From assembly GCA_005938025.2 (NCBI GenBank), contig VCCI02000004.1, positions 62,001-126,000 of the forward strand: 64,000 bases of DNA, given 5' to 3'. Every line of letters starts with the position of its first letter. The first letter of the stretch is position 1. The notes under the pieces are model-generated. The model ran no database searches, was not told where the DNA came from, and worked only from the letters and a program-made list of their open reading frames with translations. The stretch is from Inquilinus sp. KBS0705 (GTDB lineage: Bacteria > Bacteroidota > Bacteroidia > Sphingobacteriales > Sphingobacteriaceae). The translations under genes and the position numbers were made by a program. Positions 22,901 through 31,276 of the stretch are shown here, in pieces.

Positions 22901-24037
22901 ATGAAAATTATCCTTGCAGCTATTATAGCTATATCATTATTCAGCTGCTCATCGCAGCCGCAAACGGCGCAGGCACCGCCGCCGCCATCGTTACCTGTAG
23001 CCAGCGTAACATCGGGCACCCAAACTACCTACCAGGATTACCCTGCATCAATAGAAGGTACCGTTAATGTAGAAGTTCGCCCGCAGGTAAGCGGCGCTTT
23101 AGACAAAGTTTTTGTTGACGAAGGCGCGTTTGTTAGCGCGGGCCAGCCCATATTCAAAATAAACGACCAACCCTACCGCGCAGCATTAAACAATGCATTG
23201 GCCAGCTTACATGCGGCAGAAGCAGCAGCAGGCAACGCACAGTTAGAGATTGATAAACTTACCCCATTGGTTACTAATAAAGTAGTATCAGACTACCAGT
23301 TAAAATCAGCCAAAGCAACGTACCAGGTGGCAAAAGCTAACATCGAATCGGCTAAGGCAAATGTATCAACAGCACAGATCAATTTAGGTTACACCTTAAT
23401 TAAGGCGCCGGTTAGCGGTTATATTGGCCGCTTGCTAAAAAAACAAGGTAGCCTTGTTTCTCCACAAGATGCAGAAGCTTTAACCCAACTATCTGATGTG
23501 CATAACGTACATGTTTATTTCTCGTTAGGCGAAAAGGACTTTGTAAACTTTAAGGAACAATACCCCGGCACCAGCCTACAGGATAAAATTAAAAACCTGC
23601 CAGCGGTATCGTTACTATTGGCAGACAACAGCGAATACAAAACGCAAGGAAAGATAGACATGATAGACGGCCAGTTTGATAAAACTACCGGCGCTATTAC
23701 CGTAAGGGCAAGCTTTGCTAACCCTTTGGGCTTATTAAGATCGGGCAATACCGGTAAAGTGCGCCTAAGTCTGCAACATACTAACGCGTTAATAGTACCT
23801 GAGTCGGCCACTATTGAGATGCAGGATAAAGTATTTGTTTTTGCATTGGCCGATAGCAATAAAGTAAAAAAAGTACCTATTGGCATAGTAGGTAAAAGTG
23901 GTACCAACTACCTGGTTAATGATGGCCTTAAAGCCGGCGACCAGATAGTATTAAGCGGTATTGACCACTTACAGGAAGGTACCGTAATAGCACCGCAAAA
24001 ACAAGCTGATAAAGCCGCCGCAGTGGTAAAAAACTAA
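22901..24037 (+). CDS. RND efflux periplasmic adaptor lipoprotein (HlyD/AcrA type)
   Basis: 378 residues from the ATG giving lipoprotein signal MKIILAAIIAISLFSC (acylated Cys 16). An in-frame ATG 81 bases upstream has an A-rich leader and cannot be excluded, but it would add 27 polar residues before the signal. Domains: biotinyl-lipoyl-like strand (VEVRPQVSGALDKVFVDEGAFVSAGQPIFKIND), a long alpha-hairpin (about 85-155), the second lipoyl half (YTLIKAPVSGYIGRLLKKQG), a beta-barrel and a membrane-proximal domain. It bridges the inner-membrane pump and the outer-membrane channel encoded next. Confidence 0.9.
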   Translation: MKIILAAIIAISLFSCSSQPQTAQAPPPPSLPVASVTSGTQTTYQDYPASIEGTVNVEVRPQVSGALDKVFVDEGAFVSAGQPIFKINDQPYRAALNNALASLHAAEAAAGNAQLEIDKLTPLVTNKVVSDYQLKSAKATYQVAKANIESAKANVSTAQINLGYTLIKAPVSGYIGRLLKKQGSLVSPQDAEALTQLSDVHNVHVYFSLGEKDFVNFKEQYPGTSLQDKIKNLPAVSLLLADNSEYKTQGKIDMIDGQFDKTTGAITVRASFANPLGLLRSGNTGKVRLSLQHTNALIVPESATIEMQDKVFVFALADSNKVKKVPIGIVGKSGTNYLVNDGLKAGDQIVLSGIDHLQEGTVIAPQKQADKAAAVVKN

Positions 24038-24050
24038 TTATCTCTTAAAG

Positions 24051-24125
24051 ATTCAAGAACCAGGAGTCAAGAATAAAGATAGCGTAGCGACAGTCGATTT
24101 TCGGCTTGTCTCTTGTGTCTTGAAT
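24051..24125. repeat. Inverted-repeat element inside the efflux operon
   Basis: The end ATTCAAGAACCAGGAGTCAAG pairs with the complement of GTCTCTTGTGTCTTGAAT (17 of 21 positions). Between them is a non-coding stretch. It occupies most of the 112-base gap between adaptor and pump genes and should fold in the mRNA. Confidence 0.6.
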
Positions 24126-24149
24126 GTTGCCTCTATAACCTCAAAAGTC

Positions 24150-27100
24150 ATGTTTCAAAAATTCATAGAAAGGCCGGTACTATCAACCGTTATCTCCATA
24201 CTGTTGGTGATAGTGGGCGTACTGGGCTTAACCAAATTGCCCTTACAGATGTTCCCGGATATTGCCCCGCCGGCAGTATTGGTAACTGCTGTATACCCCG
24301 GCGCTAATGCCGAAACCGTGCTTCGCTCGGTTGCACCATCGTTAGAAGAATCAATAAACGGTGTTGAGAACATGAGCTACATGAGCTCGACCGCAAGTAA
24401 CGATGGATCGTTAGCCATAACAGTATACTTTAAACAGGGTACCAACCCCGACCAGGCTGCCGTAAACGTACAAAACCGTGTTACACAGGCCACAAGCCAG
24501 TTACCGGCAGAAGTGGTACAACAAGGTATTACTACTGTTAAACAACAAAACAGTTTAATAGGTGCCGTAGGTATTTATACCGAGGACCCTAAAAAGTACG
24601 ATCAAACGTTTGTTGCCAACTACGCGCAGATCAATATCATCCCCGAAATTAAACGTATACCGGGCATTGGTTCGGCCGTAATATTTGGTGGTGTTAAAGA
24701 TTACTCGATGCGTGTTTGGTTAAACCCAACACAAATGGCTACCTACAAAATTACCCCTGCCGAGGTAATGGCAGCCATACAAGATAAAAACTTAGAAGCC
24801 GCCCCCGGTAAATTAGGCGAGCGCAGCAACGAGGTTTTTGAATACGTTATTAAATATAAAGGTAAACTAACCAAACCCGAAGAATACGACAACATTGCTA
24901 TCCGTGCAAATGCAGATGGATCTGTACTGCACTTAAGGGATGTTGCCCGTGTTGAACTGGGTGCCTACTCTTATACCAGCGCTACCCACCTAAATGGTAA
25001 AGATGGTATTGGTATCGGTTTGATACAATTAGCCGGTTCAAATGCCAACGAAATTCAGTTAGCGGTAGATAAGGTGATGGAAAAGGCAGCCAAAGATTTC
25101 CCTGCCGGTATTAAATGGAACCAGTTTTATCGTACCAAAACAGCTTTAGATGAATCGATATCGCAGGTGCAGCACACGCTGATAGAGGCTTTTGTGCTGG
25201 TATTCATTGTGGTGTTCATCTTCCTGCAAGATTTCAGGTCGACGCTTATCCCTGCTATTGCCGTTCCGGTGGCTATTTTGGGCACTTTCTTTTTCATGAA
25301 CATATTTGGTTTTAGCATTAACCTGTTAACCATGTTTGCGCTGGTGCTTGCCATTGGTATTGTGGTAGATGATGCTATTGTGGTGGTTGAGGCAGTGCAT
25401 GCCAAAATGGAAAATGATCACCTTGGGCCAAAAGAGGCCACTACAAAGGCCATGAAAGAAATTACAGGTGCCATTATATCAATTACCCTGGTAATGGCAG
25501 CGGTGTTTTTACCTGTTGGTTTCATGAGCGGATCTACAGGTATCTTTTACAGGCAGTTCGCCTTTACCATGTCGATAGCTATTGTTATATCGGCTATCAA
25601 CGCTTTAACATTAAGCCCGGCGCTGGCTGCTTTGTTCCTAAAAAGCAACCACACCAATACAGAGGGCGAAGTAGTTAAAAAGAAAAGCTTTACCGAAAAA
25701 TTTAACGCGGGTTTTAACAGCAGCTTTAGTGCTATTACCAGCAGATATATTGGTGGTGTAAAGTTCCTGATCAAAAACAAATGGATAAGCATGGGTGGTT
25801 TAGCTTTAATAACCGCCGCTACTATTTATTTGGTAAGTACCACCAAATCAGGCTTCATCCCAACAGAAGATCAGGGTTTTGTGGCTATCTCGGTATCTAC
25901 CCCATCGGGTACTTCGTTAGATGGTACCACCAAAATACTGAACACAGCCGAAGCCAAATTAAGGGCATTACCGTCTGCAAGGTTTGTTACCGCTATCTCT
26001 GGCTTCAACTTGTTAACCAACTCTAACAGCCCATCTGCCGCTGTTGTGTTTGTGTTGTTAAAACCGAATGAAGACCGTGGCCAGGTAAAGGATATCAACG
26101 CTATACAAAACATTATTCGCGGCGAATTAGGTGCTGTAACCGGCGCAAGCTTCTTTGTATTCAGCTTTCCAACTGTACCGGGCTTCAGTAACGTAGAGGC
26201 CTTAGACCTTGTTTTACAGGATAAAACCGGTGGCAAGCTGGATAAATTTAGCGGCGTAGCCAACGAGTTTATAGGCAAATTGATGACCAAACCGGCCATC
26301 GCCTTTGCATTTACCTCATTTAAAGCTGATTACCCGCAACTGCAATTAGAAGTTGACGACGAAAAAGCTAACCAGTTAGGCGTAAATGTGAAAGACATTT
26401 TACAAACCATGCAGGCTTACTTTGGTAGCGCGCAAGCGTCAGACTTCAACCGCTTTGGTAAATACTATCGTGTTGTGGTACAAGCTGATATTGCCGACCG
26501 TACCGACCCTGCATCTATCGACCGTGTATTTGTAAAAAACAAAACAGGCGAAATGGTGCCTATCAACACACTGGTAAAATTAACCCGTGTATATGGTTCC
26601 GAAACGGCTTCACGTTATAACTTGTTCAACTCAATACAAATCAACGCTATTCCTAAACCGGGTTATAGCTCAGGCGATGCCATTAAAGCTATACAGGAAA
26701 CAGCCAAAGAGCAGTTACCATCGGGCTTTGCCTACGAGTTCTCGGGCCAAACCCGCGAAGAGATATCATCAGGCGGACAATCGGCCATTGTGTTTATGCT
26801 TTGTTTGGTGTTTGTATACTTTTTGCTGTCAGCACAGTACGAAAGTTATATACTACCATTAGCCGTTATCCTGTCTATCCCTACAGGTATATTTGGTGTG
26901 TTTGTGGTATTAGGTTTAACCGGTATCGAAAACAACATTTACGTACAGGTTGCATTAATAATGCTGATAGGTTTATTAGCTAAAAACGCCATCCTGATCA
27001 TCGAATTTGCCGTACAACGCCGCAAGGCCGGTTACGGGTTAATCGACTCAGCATTAGAGGCTGCCAAGCTAAGGCTTCGCCCAATTATCATGACATCTAT

Positions 27101-27359
27101 GGCCTTTGTGTTCGGTTTGTTCCCTATGAGCATTGCTACCGGCCCATCGGCACAAGGTAATCACTCTATTAGTATTGGTGCCGCAGGTGGTATGGTATCG
27201 GGGGTATTATTGGGCTTGTTTATTATACCGGTGCTGTTTGTGATATTCCAGCACTTGCAGGAAAAGATAACAGGTGCACCTATATTAAGGCACCTGGATA
27301 AACCGGCACAGGGGCATGATAAGTCAGAAGCTGAACTGCAAAACGAATATTCGGCTTAA
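24150..27359 (+). CDS. RND multidrug efflux pump (HAE-1/AcrB type)
   Basis: 1069 residues from the ATG giving MFQKFIERPVLSTVISILL, the standard RND opening (10 upstream in-frame residues are unlikely). Twelve membrane helices in two halves with two large periplasmic loops. Proton-relay aspartates are in GIVVDDAIVVVEAV (TM4). The pore-domain motif YPGANAETV and the tail helix pattern GLLAKNAILIIEFA and MTSMAFVFGLFPM are typical of AcrB. It exports hydrophobic drugs or detergents from the periplasm using proton motive force. Middle gene of the TetR-controlled operon; separated from the adaptor by a palindromic element. Confidence 0.95.
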   Translation: MFQKFIERPVLSTVISILLVIVGVLGLTKLPLQMFPDIAPPAVLVTAVYPGANAETVLRSVAPSLEESINGVENMSYMSSTASNDGSLAITVYFKQGTNPDQAAVNVQNRVTQATSQLPAEVVQQGITTVKQQNSLIGAVGIYTEDPKKYDQTFVANYAQINIIPEIKRIPGIGSAVIFGGVKDYSMRVWLNPTQMATYKITPAEVMAAIQDKNLEAAPGKLGERSNEVFEYVIKYKGKLTKPEEYDNIAIRANADGSVLHLRDVARVELGAYSYTSATHLNGKDGIGIGLIQLAGSNANEIQLAVDKVMEKAAKDFPAGIKWNQFYRTKTALDESISQVQHTLIEAFVLVFIVVFIFLQDFRSTLIPAIAVPVAILGTFFFMNIFGFSINLLTMFALVLAIGIVVDDAIVVVEAVHAKMENDHLGPKEATTKAMKEITGAIISITLVMAAVFLPVGFMSGSTGIFYRQFAFTMSIAIVISAINALTLSPALAALFLKSNHTNTEGEVVKKKSFTEKFNAGFNSSFSAITSRYIGGVKFLIKNKWISMGGLALITAATIYLVSTTKSGFIPTEDQGFVAISVSTPSGTSLDGTTKILNTAEAKLRALPSARFVTAISGFNLLTNSNSPSAAVVFVLLKPNEDRGQVKDINAIQNIIRGELGAVTGASFFVFSFPTVPGFSNVEALDLVLQDKTGGKLDKFSGVANEFIGKLMTKPAIAFAFTSFKADYPQLQLEVDDEKANQLGVNVKDILQTMQAYFGSAQASDFNRFGKYYRVVVQADIADRTDPASIDRVFVKNKTGEMVPINTLVKLTRVYGSETASRYNLFNSIQINAIPKPGYSSGDAIKAIQETAKEQLPSGFAYEFSGQTREEISSGGQSAIVFMLCLVFVYFLLSAQYESYILPLAVILSIPTGIFGVFVVLGLTGIENNIYVQVALIMLIGLLAKNAILIIEFAVQRRKAGYGLIDSALEAAKLRLRPIIMTSMAFVFGLFPMSIATGPSAQGNHSISIGAAGGMVSGVLLGLFIIPVLFVIFQHLQEKITGAPILRHLDKPAQGHDKSEAELQNEYSA

Positions 27360-27377
27360 TTTTAAACGATCACGACA

Positions 27378-28787
27378 ATGAAAAATTTATTTAATAAACT
27401 CGGTTTTATACTGCTTGTATTAACCGGTTGTTCTGTTTCAAAAGATATAGAAACACCCAAAACCGCGCTGCCTGTAGCTTTCAGGAGCGCGGCAACCACC
27501 ACTGATACCACCAGCATAGCTGATGTACAATGGAAGAACTTTTTTACCGAACCTACCCTGCAAAAGCTGATTGACAGCGCTATAGCCAACAATTACGATA
27601 TGCAGATAGCGGTTAAGAATATAGAAGCATCGCAGCTATTATTTAAACAGGTAAAATGGAACTATGTACCACAGGTTAACCTAAATGTTACAGCTACCAC
27701 CAACCGCCCGTCAGACAATAGCCTGAACGGTTTAAGCCTGGGCCAGTTTTTGGGCAGCAAGCATGTAGAGGATTACTCGGCTAACCTGGGTGTATCCTGG
27801 GAGGCTGATATTTGGGGCAAAATACGCAACCAAAGCAAGAGTGCCTTAGCCGCTTACCTGCAAACCAACGAAGCTAAAAAGGCTATACAAACCAATATCG
27901 TAGCCGGCGTATCGCAAGGGTATTATAACCTGCTGATGCTTGATGCTCAGTTAGCTATAGCCCAAAAGAATGTGAAGCTGAATGATAGCACCTTACGTAT
28001 CATCCGCCTGCAATATGATGCCGGGCAGGTAACCTCACTGGCTGTACAACAAGCTGAAGCACAACGCTTAGCAGCAGCACAACTGGTACCTGTATTTGAG
28101 CAGAATATCACCATACAGGAAAACGCGCTGCGCATTTTAACAGGCGCGTTACCCGACAGGATAGAGCGTAACGCCAGCCTTGATGTTTTGGTAATACCTG
28201 ATAATTTGCCCGCCGGGCTGCCATCGGCTATAGTTAGCCGCAGGCCCGATGTTAAAACCGCCGAACTGGCCCTTACCATCGCCAACGCGCAGGTAGGTAT
28301 AGCAAAAGCCAGCATGTACCCATCCTTAAGCATTACGGCTACAGGTGGTGTAAACTCCTTTAAAGCAAGCAATTGGTTCAATATTCCGGCATCGTTATTT
28401 GGTACGGTTACGGGCGGTATAGTACAGCCCTTGTTGAACAATAAACGACTAAAAACCCAATACGAGGTGGCAAAGGTTGACCGCGAACGGACTGTATTAC
28501 AGTTTCGCCAGTCGGTGTTAAACGCTGTGGGCGAGGTATCTGACGCGCTTGTAAAGATAGAAAAGCTTAAAAGCCAGCAGCTTATAGCTGCCAACCGTGT
28601 TAACACCCTGCAACAGGCTACCGGCAATGCCAACCTACTGTTTAAAAACGGCATGGCTAACTATCTGGAAGTGATTACCGCCCAAAGCAATGTGTTGCAA
28701 AGTGAGCTGGAACTGGCTACTATTAAGCGCGATCAGCTAAGCGCTATATCCGATTTATACCGCTCTTTGGGCGGCGGCTGGAACTAA
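27378..28787 (+). CDS. Outer-membrane efflux channel lipoprotein (TolC/OprM type)
   Basis: 469 residues with lipoprotein signal ending LVLTGC (Cys 18). Two OEP repeats form the alpha-barrel tunnel; PVAFRSAATTTDTTSIADVQWKNFFTEPTLQKLIDSAIANNYD is the NodT/OprM-type N-terminal region, and LPSAIVSRRPDVKTAELALTIANAQVGIAKASMYPSLSI is its conserved core. It completes the tripartite pump with the adaptor and RND permease; the start is 18 bases after the pump stop. A strong terminator closes the operon. Confidence 0.93.
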   Translation: MKNLFNKLGFILLVLTGCSVSKDIETPKTALPVAFRSAATTTDTTSIADVQWKNFFTEPTLQKLIDSAIANNYDMQIAVKNIEASQLLFKQVKWNYVPQVNLNVTATTNRPSDNSLNGLSLGQFLGSKHVEDYSANLGVSWEADIWGKIRNQSKSALAAYLQTNEAKKAIQTNIVAGVSQGYYNLLMLDAQLAIAQKNVKLNDSTLRIIRLQYDAGQVTSLAVQQAEAQRLAAAQLVPVFEQNITIQENALRILTGALPDRIERNASLDVLVIPDNLPAGLPSAIVSRRPDVKTAELALTIANAQVGIAKASMYPSLSITATGGVNSFKASNWFNIPASLFGTVTGGIVQPLLNNKRLKTQYEVAKVDRERTVLQFRQSVLNAVGEVSDALVKIEKLKSQQLIAANRVNTLQQATGNANLLFKNGMANYLEVITAQSNVLQSELELATIKRDQLSAISDLYRSLGGGWN

Positions 28788-28807
28788 CATCAAAACTACA
28801 CTAAACA

Positions 28808-28842
28808 AAAACGAGGCTATCCCAAAAAGGTAGCCTCGTTTG
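28808..28842 (+). terminator. Terminator of the first RND operon
   Basis: AAACGAGGCTA/TAGCCTCGTTT perfect 11-bp stem with T-rich tail, 20 bases past the channel stop. Confidence 0.9.
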
Positions 28843-28874
28843 TTTGTATGCGGTTTTTTCCATTCCACAGCCTT

Positions 28875-28963
28875 ACTTAAAGCATTCCACTTTTTTCGCT
28901 GCTATGCGGGAATTTTTCGTTTTTTTTCGTTTTAATTCGTTCGGGGTGCTCAACTAAGATAAC
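28875..28963. repeat. Copy 2 of a dispersed intergenic element
   Basis: Matches 1471-1565, sharing TTTTTCGCTGCTAT exactly and a GGTGCT..A..CTAA..ATAAC end. Like copy 1 it lies between convergent genes, shortly after a plus-strand terminator. The rest of the gap to the GH92 stop shows no gene. Confidence 0.45.
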
Positions 28964-29059
28964 ATAATTTTTGACAATTACAAGTTATAAAAAGCAAAAA
29001 TGGATTTGGTATATTTTTGTTGGGTGCAAGAGGCTCGACACTTTCTGTAACAATTATTA

Positions 29060-31276
29060 TTATAATTCGCAGGTCGAAGAGGACCCTGAGGTTTTAAACC
29101 CCGCTGCTTTTGGCTTATCACTCATCACAAACACCAAATGCCCGCCCTTCATGATGCTTTGGTGGCTAATGTAGTTTTGCAGATAAGGCTTGCCGTTAAG
29201 GCTGATGCTTTGCACATATTTACGGGTGGCCGATAGTCCCCTGGCCTCGATGGTAAACACTTTATTGCCGGGCAGGCTCATGGTTATTTTAGGCAACTGC
29301 GGCGCACCGAACACATAATGCCCGTCCGCCGGGTTAACGGGGTAAAAGCCCATGGCTGCAAACACATACCAGGCCGACATTTGCCCGCAATCGTCGTTGC
29401 CGGATAGGCCCTCGGGGGTATTCAGGTAAAACTGGTCGGCTATTTGCCTAACCATTTGCTGGGTTTTGGCCGGGTTGCCTGCCAGCGTATATAAATAGGC
29501 TACATGATGCACCGGCTCGTTGCCATGGGCATACTGGCCTATCAGCCCGGTAACATCCAGGGTAGAGCCTTTGCCAAACACCTTTGATTCCATGCTGAAC
29601 AGCGAATCCAGCTTATTGGAGAATGCTTTTTTGCCACCCATCAGTTTGATCAGTCCGGGTATATCCTGCTGCACCTGCCAAACATATTGCCAGGCATTGC
29701 CTTCGGTATAATCGCCGCCGGTAGCCAGCTGGCCGCTATCCAAATGGGCAAAGGGCTTTACCCAATCGCCGTTGGTCAGCCTGCCCCGCATCAGGTTGGT
29801 CGATTTATCAAACAGGTTCTTATAAAACCGCGACCGCCGCATAAAGTAGGCATAATCGGCCTGTTTGTGCAGTGCTTTGGCCAGTTGGGCCGCGCACCAA
29901 TCATCATAAGCGGCCTCTAAAGTCCGCGATACCGCCTCGCGCTTAACGGTGTCTGATGGCAGGTAACCATAGCGCAGGTACAGGCTCCAGTCGTATTTGG
30001 GGTTTTTGTTGTGGGTGAGCGTGTATTTGATGGCTTCAAAGGCTTTTGCCCTGTTAAAACCGGGGATGCCTTTCAGACTGGCGTCCACAATAACCGGGAT
30101 AGAGTGGTTGCCTATCATGGCATAGCTCTCCTTTCCCCATAGCGTCCAGATGGGTAATAGTTTGGTGGCGTTAAAATGCTGCAGCATACTCTCTACCATC
30201 TGCCCCGCTTTATCAGGTAACAGCAGGGTATACAGCGGATGCGCCGCGCGGTAGGTATCCCATAACGAGAAGGTAGAGTAAAACACCTTATCTGCCGATT
30301 GATGCACCAGGCTATCCGCACCGCGGTATTTGCCATCCAAATCGGCTATGTTATTGGGCTGTATAAGGGTATGGTACAGGCTGGTGTAAAACGTGATTTT
30401 TTGCTGGTTCGTACCTTCGGCCTTTAGCTTACCCAGGTAGTTGTTCCATATTTTATTGGCATCTTTTTTAACCGTTTCAAAGCTTTTGTTTGCTGTTTCG
30501 GCCAGGTTGTTAGTCGCCCCCGCCACGCTTACGCCGGATATGCCCACCCTTGCTTCTACCTCTTCGCCCGCGGTGGTTTTAAAATCGATAACCAGTCGCC
30601 TGCGGGCTTCGCCATCAATAAAATGGTAACCGCTAAATGCCTTGCTGAAACGCGCGGTAAAATACACTTGCTTATCTACCCAAAGGCTGGTAAAGGCATA
30701 GCCGCTAATGGTGTGGCTATCTATCACTTTAATACTGCCTTCGTTTACGTGCGTTTCCAATTGCTCCGGTGCATCAACCAGCCCGCTTTGCATATCTACT
30801 AAAATATGCGACTGCCCGGCTTTATTAAAAGTGTACCGGTGTACGCCGGTATGGGCCGATGCGGTAAGCTCGGCCTTAATATTATCGCGCGGCAAAACTA
30901 CTGTGTAGTAGCCCGGAGCCGCTTTTTCTGTTGATTTAGAGAAGCCGCTGGTAAATACCTTTGGCGCATCGCCCCGGAAGGGAAAAAACAGCACGTCGCC
31001 CAGATCGACACCGCCCGTACCGCTCAAATGCGTGTGGGCAAAGCCGGTTATCACCGTATCTTCGTACCGGTAACCAGAGCAATACTGCCACCCAAAGTTG
31101 CCGGTTTCGGGGCTTAGCTGCACCATACCAAACGGAACAGTAGCCCCCGGAAAGGTATGCCCTGTTGCCGATGTGCCGATAAAAGGGTTTACATATTTGC
31201 TGTATTGCGCCCATGTTTTTGTATTTGTACACAGCACAGCAGCAAGCATTATATATTTGATCAAATTCCGTATCAT
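29060..31276 (-). CDS. GH92-family exo-alpha-mannosidase
   Basis: 738 residues with signal peptide (1-23). N-terminal beta-sandwich (about 25-265, YVNPFIGTSATGHTFPGATVPFGMVQLSPE), then an (alpha/alpha)6 barrel. Family hallmarks: FSLWDTYRAAHPLY, TEGNAWQYVW, GNEPVHHVAYLY and SGNDDCGQMSAWYVFAAMGFYPVNP. GH92 enzymes are calcium-dependent inverting alpha-mannosidases that trim N-glycans and yeast mannan. Last gene of the polysaccharide utilisation locus, translationally coupled to GH3 by an ATGA overlap. The last roughly 11 residues (KTSGSSSTCEL) look foreign to the family and coincide with repeat-like DNA. Confidence 0.93.
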   Translation of the reverse strand: MIRNLIKYIMLAAVLCTNTKTWAQYSKYVNPFIGTSATGHTFPGATVPFGMVQLSPETGNFGWQYCSGYRYEDTVITGFAHTHLSGTGGVDLGDVLFFPFRGDAPKVFTSGFSKSTEKAAPGYYTVVLPRDNIKAELTASAHTGVHRYTFNKAGQSHILVDMQSGLVDAPEQLETHVNEGSIKVIDSHTISGYAFTSLWVDKQVYFTARFSKAFSGYHFIDGEARRRLVIDFKTTAGEEVEARVGISGVSVAGATNNLAETANKSFETVKKDANKIWNNYLGKLKAEGTNQQKITFYTSLYHTLIQPNNIADLDGKYRGADSLVHQSADKVFYSTFSLWDTYRAAHPLYTLLLPDKAGQMVESMLQHFNATKLLPIWTLWGKESYAMIGNHSIPVIVDASLKGIPGFNRAKAFEAIKYTLTHNKNPKYDWSLYLRYGYLPSDTVKREAVSRTLEAAYDDWCAAQLAKALHKQADYAYFMRRSRFYKNLFDKSTNLMRGRLTNGDWVKPFAHLDSGQLATGGDYTEGNAWQYVWQVQQDIPGLIKLMGGKKAFSNKLDSLFSMESKVFGKGSTLDVTGLIGQYAHGNEPVHHVAYLYTLAGNPAKTQQMVRQIADQFYLNTPEGLSGNDDCGQMSAWYVFAAMGFYPVNPADGHYVFGAPQLPKITMSLPGNKVFTIEARGLSATRKYVQSISLNGKPYLQNYISHQSIMKGGHLVFVMSDKPKAAGFKTSGSSSTCEL

